DNA from: Lumbricus terrestris
Lineage: Eukaryota > Annelida > Clitellata > Crassiclitellata > Lumbricidae
Length of the DNA stretch: 64,000 bases
Assembly (NCBI GenBank): GCA_949752735.1
Contig: OX457037.1
Coordinates: 68,943,755 to 69,007,754, forward strand
Direction of reading: 5' to 3'
Shown: positions 10,888 through 23,231 of the stretch, piece after piece
Position numbering within the stretch: the first letter of the stretch is position 1
Layout: every line of letters starts with the position of its first letter
Made by a program: the position numbers and the translations under genes
The notes under the pieces: generated by a model
Databases searched by the model: none
What the model saw: the letters and a program-made list of their open reading frames with translations, nothing else
What the model was told of the DNA's origin: nothing

Positions 10888-11549
10888 ATTGCTGTAAGCT
10901 GCTGACAGCGTGACAAAATAGTGTCTGATCTTCTGAATCGGTACTGAAGCGATATAAATATTTTAAGATAAATTGGTCGACAAAGAAATCAATATAGAAA
11001 TTATTATGGGAAACCGAAAAAAATTCTAAAACCCCAAATATAAAACAGTTTCAAAAGTGGAGCGACGACGGAGGCTGATGAGAGTTTGTGCAACAAAGAA
11101 ATCCGGATAGAATTTGTGAAAGAGAATTATTGCCTCCAGTTTTGAGTCAAACGTTTGCAAAGATGACAAGCGGTGCATTAGTCGCTGCAGAGTTCATAGG
11201 AGATATGACAACAAAAATTGTATCCATAATGTTTCTAGACGCTCAAAAGTAACAATTTTTAGGCATAGTTTAAACAAGTAAGCCTCAGCTGCAATAAAAG
11301 CATCACTCAATGCAAAACCCAAACAATCCATTTGGACTGTTCTGCTAACTCTAGGAACCAGAATAGACGTACATTCACGTACTCTCCTCAGGGCTCCTAG
11401 TTAGTTTATATTAGTCCATTTTCTTTCTTTTCTTCTTCAGGTAATAAGTTGCAGTCGGTCGGCTCAAATTTCTTGAGTAAACTATATATATAGGCCTAAT
11501 TACCATTTCTGCGTTGTCTTAGCACGCCATTAATAAAATTATACATGTG
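10888..11549. other. Intergenic, nothing recognised
   Basis: Upstream flank of the metallothionein promoter. No coding exon, repeat boundary or RNA gene identified. Confidence 0.4.
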
Positions 11550-11790
11550 CTATCATCAGGCTCCCTCAGGATTGCGTGGGAAAAGCCACCATGCTGGGTC
11601 ACGTGGAGGGATATCGACGCAAGGGCAGACCGCGTATTAGCTGGATTGACAATGTTCTCTCTTGGTCTCACCTGTCCGGACCCCATCTCCTCGCCGCTGC
11701 ACGCGATAGACAGCAGTGGAGAGCTATAGTCCATGCATGTGGCCAACCGTCGCGCAGCGACGTCGGTGATTGACATGACATGACATACAT
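11550..11790 (+). mobile_element. RTE-type LINE, ORF2 C-terminal end
   Basis: The plus-strand frame from 11576 contains LGHVEGYRRKGRPRISWIDN and then AARDRQQWRAIVHAC, the well-known last domain of many RTE-like and related non-LTR ORF2 proteins (GKxEGxRxRGRPRxxWxDN, then RxxWR). A stop follows at about 11771 and then a short (TGACA)n tail, typical of RTE 3' ends. A 5'-truncated copy. Confidence 0.75.
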
Positions 11791-12089
11791 GTGCTACGTA
11801 CCGTACAGGTTTTCTGTTGTGGTCACAACGTACGTAGCCTAGCTACGTTGAAGAGACTTCCGGAGAGGGAAGTACTCTTACTAACGCAGCAGACGATTGA
11901 AAATTCTAGCAATAAGTTATCCATTCTAAAAATGAAAGCACTTAACCAGAAAATTTCCGAGGGCGGCGAGGGCTATCGTTGGCCTAAGCGCCACCAATTA
12001 GGCCTATTATAGACCTACATAATTACACAGACTGTAGTTCTTTTGTTCCGTTATCAGTATACATTGCTGACTTTCTTGATGTCACGTGA

Positions 12090-12259
12090 GAGGATCCTGT
12101 GTGGCCGAGTGGGTTGTAGCCCGCTCGCCGCGCCGGCGGAGCGGGTTCGATTCCCCGGTCGGATCTTTACATACTGCGGGTGGCTCGGTCGCAATATAAA
12201 CGTGGAGTCGACGCTGATCATCTTTGATATGAAAAAGAGTCGTTAAACCCCAACATTAA
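12090..12259 (+). mobile_element. Complete tRNA-derived SINE with 13-bp target duplication
   Basis: Box A GTGGCCGAGTGG (12101-12112) and box B GGTTCGATTCC (12144-12154) form a polymerase III internal promoter in a tRNA-like head. A body of about 100 bases follows, ending GTCGTTAAACCCCAACA. Exact direct repeats tgatgtcacgtga flank it at 12077-12089 and 12260-12272, so the boundaries are firm. Tails with GTTAAACCCC are seen in several SINE families. Confidence 0.85.
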
Positions 12260-12272
12260 TGATGTCACGTGA

Positions 12273-13434
12273 AGTTACTGAACAGCTATAGGGTTCTTTG
12301 CGCTTCACGTTTTATGTGGGCTGACATGTGACCGTCAATCGGATTATAAACACTATGATTATAAATAGGTCCTACTGGCACGAGGGAACTGTGACGACTG
12401 AATGCCCCTCTAGATAAACAATAATTATCGTTACCCTGGACTTTTATCGACTTCATAGTGCTGCTGCCTATTAGCGTCATCATATTGTCATAGGCCTAAT
12501 GTTCGCTAGACATTTTATTCTCTCCTTGCCGACACCCGACAGCAAGGTTATCAGACAGACAATGTCATCGGTTGGGGTTTCCAGCAGGTGACTATAGCTC
12601 AGCCCGTTAGTGGATTGGAGCGTTGCAATTTGGACATAGGATAGTTGACTTGGGTTTTGATCGTATAATATTCTATTGCAAGAAACCACAATAATTATTG
12701 TCAACGTTTAAATAACAGGACATGTCTAAGAGATTGAAATGAAAATTTCGGAAGCAGGTTTCGCAAAATACGAACCAATCCAAACTCTGACCTTAACCAA
12801 GTTAACAGACCATCACGACGCCTTGCTAAACCTAACACAATATAAATTTGTTATTGATACTGTGACCTAAACGACAGTTACGACATTCGCCATGCATAAT
12901 CATTGCCTAACCGACACATACGTCAACTGTAAACTAAGTCATGTACATACTTCTGTGCCGGTATTTGAACTAATTCATAATCACAGAACGCTTGATCTAT
13001 TCTGTGCTATACCTAATATCGCGGAAATAATTATTTTAAGAGGCTGTTGTAGGCAAAGAATGTAGGTCGTTGCGCTCTACCCTGTCCCAATCTGTGGCGG
13101 CCATGTTGTTTACATCTTGCATCTCGACCACTTCGTACACCTTTTGTTAACCTAGTTTTGCAATTTAAACTGCTTTGATTGTCAATCTCTTGACACTCTT
13201 GATCCTCGGTGTCTCTGCAGAGTTTCTGTCGTAGGGTGCAGTACACAATTCCTTGGTTGCGGCTCGAACCCCCGAAACCCGAATCCCCGAAACGAATTTG
13301 TCCGGGTCCCTGAAAACGAGTTTTACAAACCTTATGGTCTTTTGGCACTAACCTGTGTAATCAATAGCACTTAATAAGTCCATTAAGCCATATATTCAAT
13401 TTAATTTCAGAGATGTAAAAATCTCGGGCTAGCT
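12273..13434. other. Intergenic, nothing recognised
   Basis: No coding exon supported by splice sites and no clear repeat. Short open frames match nothing familiar. Confidence 0.4.
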
Positions 13435-13435
13435 C

Positions 13436-13671
13436 GGGGATGCGGTGGCTTAGCGGGAAGTTCGTCGCCTTGTGACCAAATGGTCGCAGGTTCGAATCTA
13501 CCTCACGCCACTTCGTAGCAACCTTGGACAAGTTGCTCAGTACTCGCCCACAATTGTCTGTGAGGAAGGCAACGGAAAACCACCTCACTCATCTCATCCC
13601 TAGGGGCGTAAAAGCCAGTGAACCTGCCTTCGGGCAGAGAACTCATCATCATCATCATCATCATCATCATC
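13436..13671 (+). mobile_element. tRNA-derived SINE with (ATC)n tail
   Basis: The head carries a box-A-like GGTGGCTTAGCGGG and box B GGTTCGAATCT (13489-13499). The 3' part (about 13545-13640) contains GGAAGGCAACGG, CCACCTCACTCATCTCATCC and CCTGCCTTCGGGCAGAG, and ends in (ATC)n. The same 3' part occurs in reverse at 57236-57380 under a different head. Confidence 0.75.
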
Positions 13672-14073
13672 AATTTAACTCTGAATAGTTTTCGGGGTTC
13701 GGTCGTTTTCTATTATAAAACTTTTCGGGAAATTGGGCCTTCCTGTATTTTCAGCGTGTTCGGGGATTCGGGTTGACCCCATTATTTTTATTTACAACTG
13801 GTGTTACACTGTCGTAGTACATTTATAGCTGAGCACTAACATTGCGGCTGTGCTCAAATCATCTGTATTTCTTTTCTCAGAAACTTTTAATGTTTTTGGC
13901 GCACTGCAGATGTTTTATAGATCTATGCGGTTTCAACAACGCATATTAAGCTTAAAATAACGTATTACGAAATGTTGGTTAAGTATCAATACGGCCTATT
14001 ATACAGGTTAATATTTAATCTCTGTTGCCATAATTAATATTGTATGTTTCAGCTGCCAAAAACAGCAACGACC

Positions 14074-16085
14074 ATGAATACTGATGCTAAGGAAGCTGAT
14101 AAGATACTTACAGATACCACAGGTAAGCCTAAGAATGCACAATGCATCATATGCAACATTCACATTTCTGATCTATCGTTTTAGCGGAATAAATTATACG
14201 AAATTAAGTCAAGTGAGAAACTAATTTGTTTGATTTTATGTCTTGTTCCTTTAGTTCTGTTATGTTGTGGTAATTGGATGTCAATCACTGTGTATAAAGA
14301 AGATTTATCCTGTTTGAAGACCTGTGTTTATGTGACCACTAATTTAATATATGCTCTGTTAGTCTGATAAACAGCCAACGTTTTGAGGATTGCTTTGTGA
14401 TGTGTTCTGAGGTGACTAAGCACTGTTTAAGGACCCTCCTGAGGAACCCTTGTCAGTTGCAATTGCTTAGCCTATATAGGCTAATGCTTGTGTTTTGATA
14501 CTGATGCCACGTAAGATTGAAAGCAGAATAACTGAATATGTTAGTTTGTGCTGAAGTTAAATGCAATGCATTTGTGAGATTTATGTCAATTGATATCTTT
14601 TATCAGCTTGCACTGAGACGATCATGGACACCATGCCCAGTATATCGAATGATGTGGATATGTCATCAGCACCTGGGTTGATCGACATCAATCTCAACGA
14701 CCGTACAAAGACAAATCAGGGACCAACAGAACCTCACCAACAGAAGACGATCTGGACAGGTTTCTGATTCTGCCGTTATCATTATCGTTCGTATTATTTT
14801 TCTCTCGCTATATCCCAACAGGTCGTTGACTTGAAACTCAAAACACTGCTTTTACACAGATCTTATCTTCATTCTTCCACACTGTTTCAACTCCAGACAT
14901 CATCCACTTGTCTAACTGTCTGCCTAACTCCTTGTCTGACTATCCGGATCTTGACTTTGCCTATCGACTTTGTTTTGATTGAGCACCTGTGAATGAGGTG
15001 GTTCCCGCGACGTTGCTTTTGTCAGCGCTGTAAAATTTTGAGATTACGATAGTTTGATTTTCATTTTGCTTCTATTGTTTAATATTTCTAGACATCAAGA
15101 CATGCACCATGGACTCTTTAACTCACTCCTGAGATGACCTGCTGTTCTGCGTAACACAAACTTGTGTTATCGTATCGATCTAAAAATATATAGAGTGCCT
15201 CTCACAGCTTGGACTAAATATTGAGAGACGCTTTCAGCACAGAAACCCTGAGGAAAAGAAATGCCTTGAGAGAGCGAAATAATTTGGGGGAGGAGCCCAG
15301 ATATGATCTTAACCTGCAGAAGAAGAGGAAGGCCATTCCAAGTGGACTGGCCTATCAAAGCAAATGCATGACTTTGAGCAAAGACACACCGAACGCGTCA
15401 TGTCCTTAGAGCTACTAACACGCTGTATTGCTTAGTGTGCCAGATGAATGGTCCAACAAACTTGAGGTTGGATGGACGAACGGACATACTAATTTAGTGA
15501 AAAGTAGATTATTTCCACATTGCCAGGTACCATAGTTCGTTTTATAGTGGTCTGGCGTATGCACTATGTGCAATTGCTTGTCCAATTGACATTATGCTAA
15601 CCGTTCTGTGAAGTGATTATTGAAAACATTTAAGGTGTACAATGTACATACATTTGAAGCTTGTGAGATCAGAACAGAAATGCATTTTTTCTGTAGGACT
15701 GTTGGAATTTACTGAGAAACAGAGACCTGGTGATGATGTAACGCGTACTGTGAGATCCATACCAACCCAGCTGACTGCCTGTGTTGATGGTCCCAATATG
15801 TAAGTGCAGTGTTATACTTTAGTATTGACATTCATGTAATTTTCATTCCTGGAAATTTGCACCATTGTGTAGTTCATGAAGTGACCATTTTTACGGGTTT
15901 TCAGCCAGTAATAATGGTATACATATATGTTTGAGAAAATATTTGAAATACTAACAAATTGAATTATAAATTTTTCCATCCATGAGCTTGTTATCAAACA
16001 GTGCAGAGAATGAAGATGTCATGTGGTCTGAGTATGAGACTTCCAAGATAGTCTTGCAGTGTAGTAAAGGATTACATGGTGTTTT

Positions 16086-16127
<42 letters not shown>

Positions 16128-19100
16128 GCTGTTATTATTGTTATTATTATTATTATTAACATTGTTATTATTGTTGTTATTATTATCATCATCATCATTA
16201 TTATTATTATTATTGTTGTTACAGCAATTTTCTATTGTACTTACCCCTTCAAGGTTAACTACTCAAGAGTGCTCCAAGTTCAACCGTGGTCGAATTGGAC
16301 AGTTTTAAGAACAATGAGAAAGGAGACACAGAGACCAATAGATTTTTGACGAAGAGTAGTAGGGACCCCGTTCCCAGTCGCAGGACCAGCCACGGAGTAC
16401 GTTGATTTAGTTACATGATTGACTAAGTCGGTTACTTTGTTGTTTTCATTTAGTAATACGAGTCTATGGCGAGAGAAACTGTCGATCTGCTTTATTCCAA
16501 ACGCTGTTATGACTCCTCTTCAAACTCTGATTAAGGACAAACGAACAGTAACATTCCATTTTACTCCAGGTGATTCAGATGCCGTGACATCTCTGTGCCA
16601 TCATCTCTCTGGACATGTAAGTAATGGCTGCTTTATTGCCATGTATAGTTTTATCTGAAAGTTTAACTATAGAAAATGCAATTAGTTGGGTTCCATCAAG
16701 TCGGTGATGTTGCTATTGCAGTTCGTTGAGACCGACTGTAGGTACTGGACGTCGGCAAAATCAGGACAATATGAACCATGATCTGAGATGTCCACCTAGA
16801 TGACTTTGCAGATCATGCTTTTTTCATTTCATTTCAATGGTTTTAGTGTAGCCAACCAATGGATGGATCCGATTTGACCAGGGTGTATGACAACAGAAGC
16901 TGTTACCCTGGATGGAAATTTGTCTGGCATATTACAGCACTTATAGACTTTTCTTTGCAACCAATGGTACAAGAACAAGTAATGACAATGTTGTTTCTGT
17001 GTATACAAAACCAAGTGGTCAAAGATCACGCTACTTAGGGATGCCCTACTATCAGATTTAAGTGAGCCTGCAATGGCAGTCAGGCAAGAGCTTAAAAGTT
17101 GACTGACAATGTTGGCAGATTTAGCTCATTGGCTGCTTGGATATTATGGTTAACATATTAGGAGTTCAATGGAGGAAAAGAATAAAATTTTGTGGATATG
17201 GGATTTGGTTAGGTAGTGCAGATTTAAAGAGTTTCCATGTACTGATTAGTTGCTTGCAATTTTTGCAACGCTGTAGGTTGGATTCATCAGTGTCCAGCAA
17301 CTTCCAGCCAATCATCGTGAAGTCCGATTTATGGTAATTAAGTACAGCTTCCGCAAACGACAATTCTTTGGATTAATACCAAGAGACGAGACACGCTTCC
17401 TAACAGAACTTCGTAGCATCGTTAGTAAGTGAAAGAAATCAACCAATAGGATTTATTTAAGTTTGGCTAATTACTCTGGAATAGACGCAACTTAGTTGAA
17501 CGAATGGTATGATTAATATTTCTTAACTCATACAATAACTTGTTTAAAATCCGATCATATTACTTAGCTTGGTTCCCCACCCCAAGTCTTCAATTGTAAT
17601 GCAAAAATTTCTGTAGCATTATCAGTAGGAAAGTTTTTCATGGATGCTTTACACAGACTTTCTGGAATAAGTTACCTATTAGTCTCCGTAATGAACTTCT
17701 TTGTCTTTCTTTGCCCCTTTTCCACAAGTGTTTGAAAATCATTCTCTTTGATTATGGCTTGGTGTCAGGTCGGGAGCGCCTCTGAGGAGTTCTCTTGAAG
17801 GGGCGCTATATAAATGTACAATTACAATTACAGACGTAAGATTTGCAGCAGCTGTCGACTGATTTCTTTTCTCAGCTCGCAATCAAATGATTCAGCCACA
17901 GTCCCAGGCGCCATTGACAATAAACTCGCAGCAGCTTCCACAGATGATGTCTGGATTTCCTACACAGACGAGGTGCGACATTCCACCTGAGCAACGAATC
18001 GGTCCTCAGCCTAGCAAGGACGCCATGCCAAATATATCGGATAACTTGACCATGTCAGGACCTGGGTTGATTGGTGTGGATCTCAACAACCCTGCGAAGA
18101 CACTTCAAGCAGCTGCTGTGCAACAACGACAGAGAATAATCTATACAGGTTTCTGATTCTGCTGCTATCGTTTTTATTTCTTTAGCACTAGTTTTTGCTT
18201 CTATTGTTGTGATCTGTGTAAACATTAGGACATGCAATATGGACTCTTTAAGGCTCTTCCAGAGCCAACTGTTCCGCTTAACGTGAAGTGGTGTTATGTC
18301 CCTTAGGGTATTAACATGACACGCTGCATCAAACAATCTACCTGCCGAGTGTGTGGACGAGCATTAATTTAGTTAACACTATGTTATTTCTGCCTTGGTC
18401 CTTTTTACATGCAATCCCAGTTACGCACTATGTGCTATGACTTGCTCTCGATGACCTAATGTTGGCACGTCTGTAATGTATCTATTGTATGCTATTTGAA
18501 AACCTTTAAGATACACACACAACTTGAAGCCGATGAGACCAGAACAGAAATGCGTTGGTTCTGTAGGAGGGCTGGAATTTACTGAGCGGAAGAAACCTGG
18601 TGACACTTCTCCGCAGATTACTATATGGTGCACGCCAATCCAGCTGTCTGCCAGCGTTGATGTTGATATGTAAGTGCAGTGTTGTACTGTAGTATTTACT
18701 TTCATAGAATATTCTTTGCTGGAAATTTGCGCTATGTAAAGACCATTCTATGTATTTTATTCTGCTAATAATTAATCAGGTATAAATGCAGATATTTGTG
18801 TTTGAATTTTTTTTATAAAATGCTTGCAATCTAAGCATGAATTAAAATTTTTGCCGTTATGATCTTTTCTTATCCACATGGCTGCTTTAACCACAATGAA
18901 ATGCTTGACTGTAATTTTCTATCCAGTGACAAACGGTTTCCTTTCCAAATTTTTATGACTGATGCCTATGTGTGCATGTATAAACTTGTAAATAATGGTA
19001 GCAGATTTTATAAACCACTCAAAAGCACTTTTAACACGGGCGTTGAAAGTATATGAACAGATATGTCTTTACATGCTTGTAAAAAGTTACTTAAGCACCG

Positions 19101-22100
19101 TTTTATGAGAGAGCTCGATTGTCAATGTTGCTTTACTGTTGTAAAGGAGCACATTTGGAAACAGCAAGACACCAGAAGATCTCCAGAGGCAGATGAGCCA
19201 CGGAGCATCTTGCAATCTGACTGAGTTTAAACTGGGAGAATGTTAGCTCTTGTGTGTATATAAATAAATAAGCCTATAGTAATATTAGGGCTGCAGGGAC
19301 AATTTTGAATTATGAAGCTGTGCAGCTGATTTGTATTGACTCTGCCTTTCTTCCAGTCTTCTTGACCATATGGATTTCTACTCGTTCTGTCTGTTTTGCA
19401 GAGATGCGACTATTGGCTAATGATATCTCGTGCATTGTGGTGGCACAACAGAAATTTCCAAATTACACTACACTAGTTAAAGTATAAACCTAAAACCTGT
19501 TTTAGTCAGATTTTTCCTGATCTTTTAGATGAGCATGTATACATGTTTCAGTACCTTTTAAAGTTGCTGTTCATGTCAAAATACATAAAACTTGTTGCAT
19601 GAGAGAAAATTGACTGGTCAGAATTGAACTCCAGATTCTGTCAACTCTGTGTCTGTATTAAACTATCTCTAAGGCCATGAAGTGCAGCTTATTTAACCAG
19701 AAATCAAAGATATTAACTGTTTAAATAGACGAATTTCCGGATGTCATTTAAAATTTATATGCAGAATTCCTGCCTGATGAAATTACTTGAGACCAAAAGG
19801 AGCTACTTATCTTTCTCAGTTACATTACATTGAACTTTTATTTTATTTAGTCTTATGCGTAAATAATGGGCTAAATCACTTGCATTTTCTCTGTTGTTTT
19901 GATTTAGTAATACGAGTAAATTTCGAGAAGATGTGGTGATGAACTTTATTCCTAAAGTTGTTATGGTGCCTCTTCTGACTCTGATCAAGGACAGCCAGGC
20001 TGTGACTTGCCTTTTTTCTCCCGATGATCCCGACACAGTGGCATGCCTTCAGCGTCATCTGTCTGGATATGTAAGTAATGGCTGCATTAAGTACATGAAA
20101 AGCTCTTTGTACTACCATCTCTGAGACTCGTGTCAAGAATTGCCATTTTGTAAGATCATTATGGAAAGAGTTTATTTTCTGTGGCCTGATCTATTTCTGT
20201 GACCATGTTACATGAGAGTTTGTGTTTATAGTAAAGCATGTTATAGAGTGAGTTTGTGATATTACTTGAATGTTCTATTGCTTTTCCCACTTCTTTAGAC
20301 GTATCTCTGGGGGCATTGGATAATATAAATTTGTATAGGTATGGACAAGCATTATAGACATTTAGAAATGTAATTTCTATGAAATTTTAGTTTGGTGTAA
20401 CATGACTCTGATTAAGCAGGAGAAATATTTTTGAAAAGAGACGGTCTACTTTTATTATTTCTTATCAGATGTACACTGATATGATAAGTTTTACCTTTCT
20501 TGTTAATCATACATTGCTTTTTTGTGGATATATGATTTTGTTCAAGCAGTGCAGTTAGCAGAGTTGCAGTTTATTAAGTAATTAATTGCTTACGATTTTT
20601 ACTTTTCCACAGTTTGGGTGCATCATTATGCAGTATCTGAAGAACAAACCTCGTGAAGCCAAAGTTATGGTAATGACTTACAGCTCCCGCAAGAGACAGT
20701 TCTTTGGATATCTGCCAAATGATCAGATGCGATTCCTGTCTGCACTCCGAGTCATCGTTAGAAAGCACAAGACGCTTGACGAAAGCGTATGTTTTATGTT
20801 TATTAACGCTTATTCCAGTGCTTAACCCAATGATTCCCAGTCTTTTTTGGCTTGTGGCACTCTAAGAAAGGATGAAAAATTTTGGCGCACTTAACAATAA
20901 TTACCTTTTTATTGGATATTTGTCACTATTATCTAATAATATTCTAATTTTAATATTAATATGAAACCGTTAGGACTATATAAATTGCGTAAACATACAT
21001 TGATGCCAATCGTACTCATCAACTCCAAATTTCTGTAGACTAGAGTTTTGTTTTGAATCATTAATTAATAACATTAGAATTTTCCCGTGGTACACTTGCA
21101 AAGTTCTTGCGGCCTTGGTGCCATGGCACACAGGTTGTGGATCTAAAGTTGGTTACAGTTTTATTTAGCTGGTTCCTTCATGCCTTTAATTGTAATTACG
21201 ACAGTCTATATAGCATCATCAAAAAAGAGATGCTTTGCACGCACTGTCAACTAATATATAACTCTGAGTTATGTACAATTAAAATTGTTCTTATAAACCT
21301 AAAGACTCTTGGCGTCATGCAAGCTTTTGTAAGGAAGCATTATTGATATTTCATTTTGCTGTTGATGTTGAATTCGTCCTATTTCGTAATTTGTTCTTCA
21401 GTCTTCTAAATTTTTTGCGACCATAGAAGTATAACAAGATGAATTTAAACATAGAACTTTATCTTTGTGTGAACTGGTGTTGTAGTTATTTCATGGATTA
21501 TATGTATATATATATATAAAATATATTATATATAAATATATATAATTTATATATATTTGTGTATATGCATATCTATATGTATGATATTCATGTATATTTA
21601 CAAAGATAGGCAGACTTGTAATACATGTCCTTGGACATTCTGCTAAATAACTGAGATATTGATTTCTTCAGGTTTTGGCAAATGCCTTTGGAGCCCTTAG
21701 TATCCAGCCAGCCTTGTTCACGTCATCAGCTCAGCAGGTCAGTTCCACCAGTTCAGTCAGTCATTGACTCTGAGATTGGATATCCTATTATTAAGCTATG
21801 CTCAATCAACCAATGCTTTGTCAGACTGCAGCTTGTGAGCCATTTTTCTACTCAAATACATCGTCTTTTAGGCTTTGTTGAGATAAGAGAGTGAGCACTG
21901 CAAATGTTCTTATTCTCCTAACTATAGTGCTTTGACTTGATAGTATTTTGCATCTTTATAAGACTGCCAAATCTGTGACTGAGAAAGTTGTGGCTGCCTC
22001 TATGATGATCACGATGCTTTTGTTTTTAATGTACCATAATTTACAATAGTGGTATTTAATTGACCATTCAGTTTTGTAGTGGAAGAAGAATTGTTGGGTT

Positions 22101-23231
22101 CGAGAGTATGTGTTAGCAACACATAAATACACAGAATTGTGCCTTTAGGACTAGTGTTGATCGAAGTGATTACTTTTGTGATATAATGATAATCATTCAT
22201 TTCTTTAATTCTTAGAATTTACATCGCACTGTTATATCGAACTTCTGCAAGATATCTACTTATAGTTCTAGCCTCTAAAGTTATGTTATATGTCATTACA
22301 ATGAATATAATTGTGTCACAATCCAAGAAAAGGTACCAAGTCTTAGTTCAGAGTTTCGTCAGAAACCAGCCTGAAAGGACGTTGGGGTCTATTTTTAGCC
22401 AAATTTTTTATTGCCTCATCGTTATTATACATATTTGTAGTGTATTACTACGCGTCTAATTTTATCTGCGGGATTTCCGTTTGCTTACAATCCCGAAAAG
22501 CTTATAGTGTGGTAGTAACACTGGTTACTATTGTAGTTCTAAGACTTGGTACCTTTTACGATTTCATTGACTTCGAAAGTAAAAATTCATAATGGAGCAA
22601 TTTTAGCACTAAAGAGTGGTGATTTTTTAAAATTATTTTTGATAGTTAATAGTCATGGTACAGACACTATAAAGTTTCAAAACTAACACTCTAGTTTATC
22701 AGTGTGTATAGTGGAACAAACTTTTCAAAACTGATTTTCTTTGAATTTTACTTTTTGTAACGATTAATTCATATGTCGTGTGAATCCTGATATCTTTGGG
22801 AAATGAGAAGATATTAACTTCAATTTTTTTAAATTCTGTCCAGTAATAATTAACCTATGTTGTGGTAGCTCTAACTCCATTACTAAGACTTGGTACCTTT
22901 TCATGGATTGTGACACAATTTTATTACATCAGTTAGTAAAAACATGTAACGTGCAGTTAAACTGAATAATCAGAATATAGCTAAGATCAAGCTTTAAAAA
23001 AGTAAAAATATTTTAAATTTGTTAGGAAAATGTTGAAATATTTGAAGCATGGCGTTTATTTTTCAGAAAGAGCAGCTGTGCCAACAACCGCAGCAGAGTT
23101 TCTTTGCAACGGTTCCTCAGGCGTCAGAAAATGTTCAACCATGTCTTCAGCCTTCGTGCACGCTTCCTCAGTTGCAGCCACTGCAGAACTCTGAGCAGGT
23201 GTCTGGTGACATGGACTCTGATGTTTCGTGA
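14074..23231 (+). CDS. Tandem MED25-ACID / PTOV-domain protein, 11 exons
   Basis: A 519-aa protein with two ACID (PTOV) domains, the fold MED25 uses to bind transcription activators and which human PTOV1 carries twice. Coding exons: 14074-14122, 14607-14759, 15697-15799, 16454-16616, 17277-17424, 17876-18148, 18567-18669, 19908-20070, 20613-20786, 21672-21737, 23067-23231. All introns are GT-AG and phases agree throughout (1560 nt). ACID-1 spans residues about 66-205 (IWTGLLEF ... LSGHVGFISV ... FRKRQFFGLIPRD) and ACID-2 about 295-443 (YTGGLEF ... LSGYFGCIIM ... SSRKRQFFGYLPND). They correspond to human MED25 WSGVLEW ... SSKKKIFMGLIPYD. The tail (444-519) is Gln/Pro-rich. No von Willebrand A domain is seen, so it is PTOV1-like rather than full MED25, but the frame stays open upstream of the ATG to the AG at 14051-14052, so further 5' exons cannot be excluded. 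AATAAA at 23418-23423 may end the mRNA. Confidence 0.9.
14815..15060 (+). mobile_element. CR1/L2-type LINE 3' end
   Basis: Translation gives VVDLKLKTLLLHRSYL, as in the last residues of CR1/L2 ORF2, followed by a tail including GAGCACCTGTGAATGAGG and GTCAGCGCTGTAAAATTTTG. A sister copy lies at 25066-25320. It is in intron 2 of the ACID gene. Confidence 0.55.
15185..15420 (-). mobile_element. CR1/L2-type LINE fragment
   Basis: The minus-strand frame reads STWNGLPLLLQ, the WNxLP motif near the end of CR1/L2 ORF2, and the part near 15185-15235 resembles the GCGCCTCTGAG...TATATAA tail. Degraded copy in intron 2 of the ACID gene. Confidence 0.5.
16083..16222. repeat. (TTA/TTG)n microsatellite
   Basis: About 140 bases of ATT/GTT/ATC trinucleotides in intron 3 of the ACID gene. 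They produce a spurious poly-Leu frame. Confidence 0.9.
17560..17832 (+). mobile_element. CR1/L2-type LINE 3' tail
   Basis: The sequence GAGCGCCTCTGAGGAGTT then GGGGCGCTATATAAATG at about 17778-17817 matches the LINE tail seen at 40830-40880 and 43790-43850. A degraded ORF2 end precedes it. It ends about 45 bases before exon 6 of the ACID gene. Confidence 0.6.
17876..20786 (+). other. Duplicated block 2 of the ACID gene
   Basis: Exons of 273, 103, 163 and 174 nt. The two central exons have exactly the lengths and phases of block 1. The linker exon (MPNISDNLTMSGPGLIGVDL) gained about 40 residues rich in Gln, Pro and Met, and the last exon is extended by RKHKTLDES before its donor. Confidence 0.85.
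21511..21600. repeat. AT-rich (TATA)n tract
   Basis: About 90 bases of alternating TA and TATATG units in intron 9 of the ACID gene. Confidence 0.8.
22309..22920. mobile_element. DNA-transposon-like MITE with TIR in ACID intron 10
   Basis: The left end AATTGTGTCACAATCC, continuing GAAAAGGTACCAAGTCTTAG, is matched in reverse at the right end (about 22881-22920), a TIR of about 40 bp. A further partial copy of the inner motif, TAAGACTTGGTACCTTTTA, lies inside at about 22540-22558. No transposase and no convincing target duplication. Confidence 0.65.

Larger units (their letters stand above)
14607..17424 (+). other. Duplicated block 1 of the ACID gene
   Basis: Exons of 153, 103, 163 and 148 nt with phases 1-1-2-0-1. 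The linker exon has MPSISNDVDMSSAPGLI and is followed by the three-exon ACID-1 domain. It is paralogous to 17876-20786. Intron starts are also alike: the bases after 15799 and 18669 both read GTAAGTGCAGTGTT and later CTGGAAATTTGC. Confidence 0.85.

Noticed and set aside
12093..12165. Functional tRNA gene
   Set aside because: Boxes A and B are present, but they belong to a SINE with a 100-base body and a 13-bp target duplication, and no proper cloverleaf was evident.
15982..16308. Poly-Leu frame
   Set aside because: Created by a (TTA)n microsatellite in an intron of the ACID gene.
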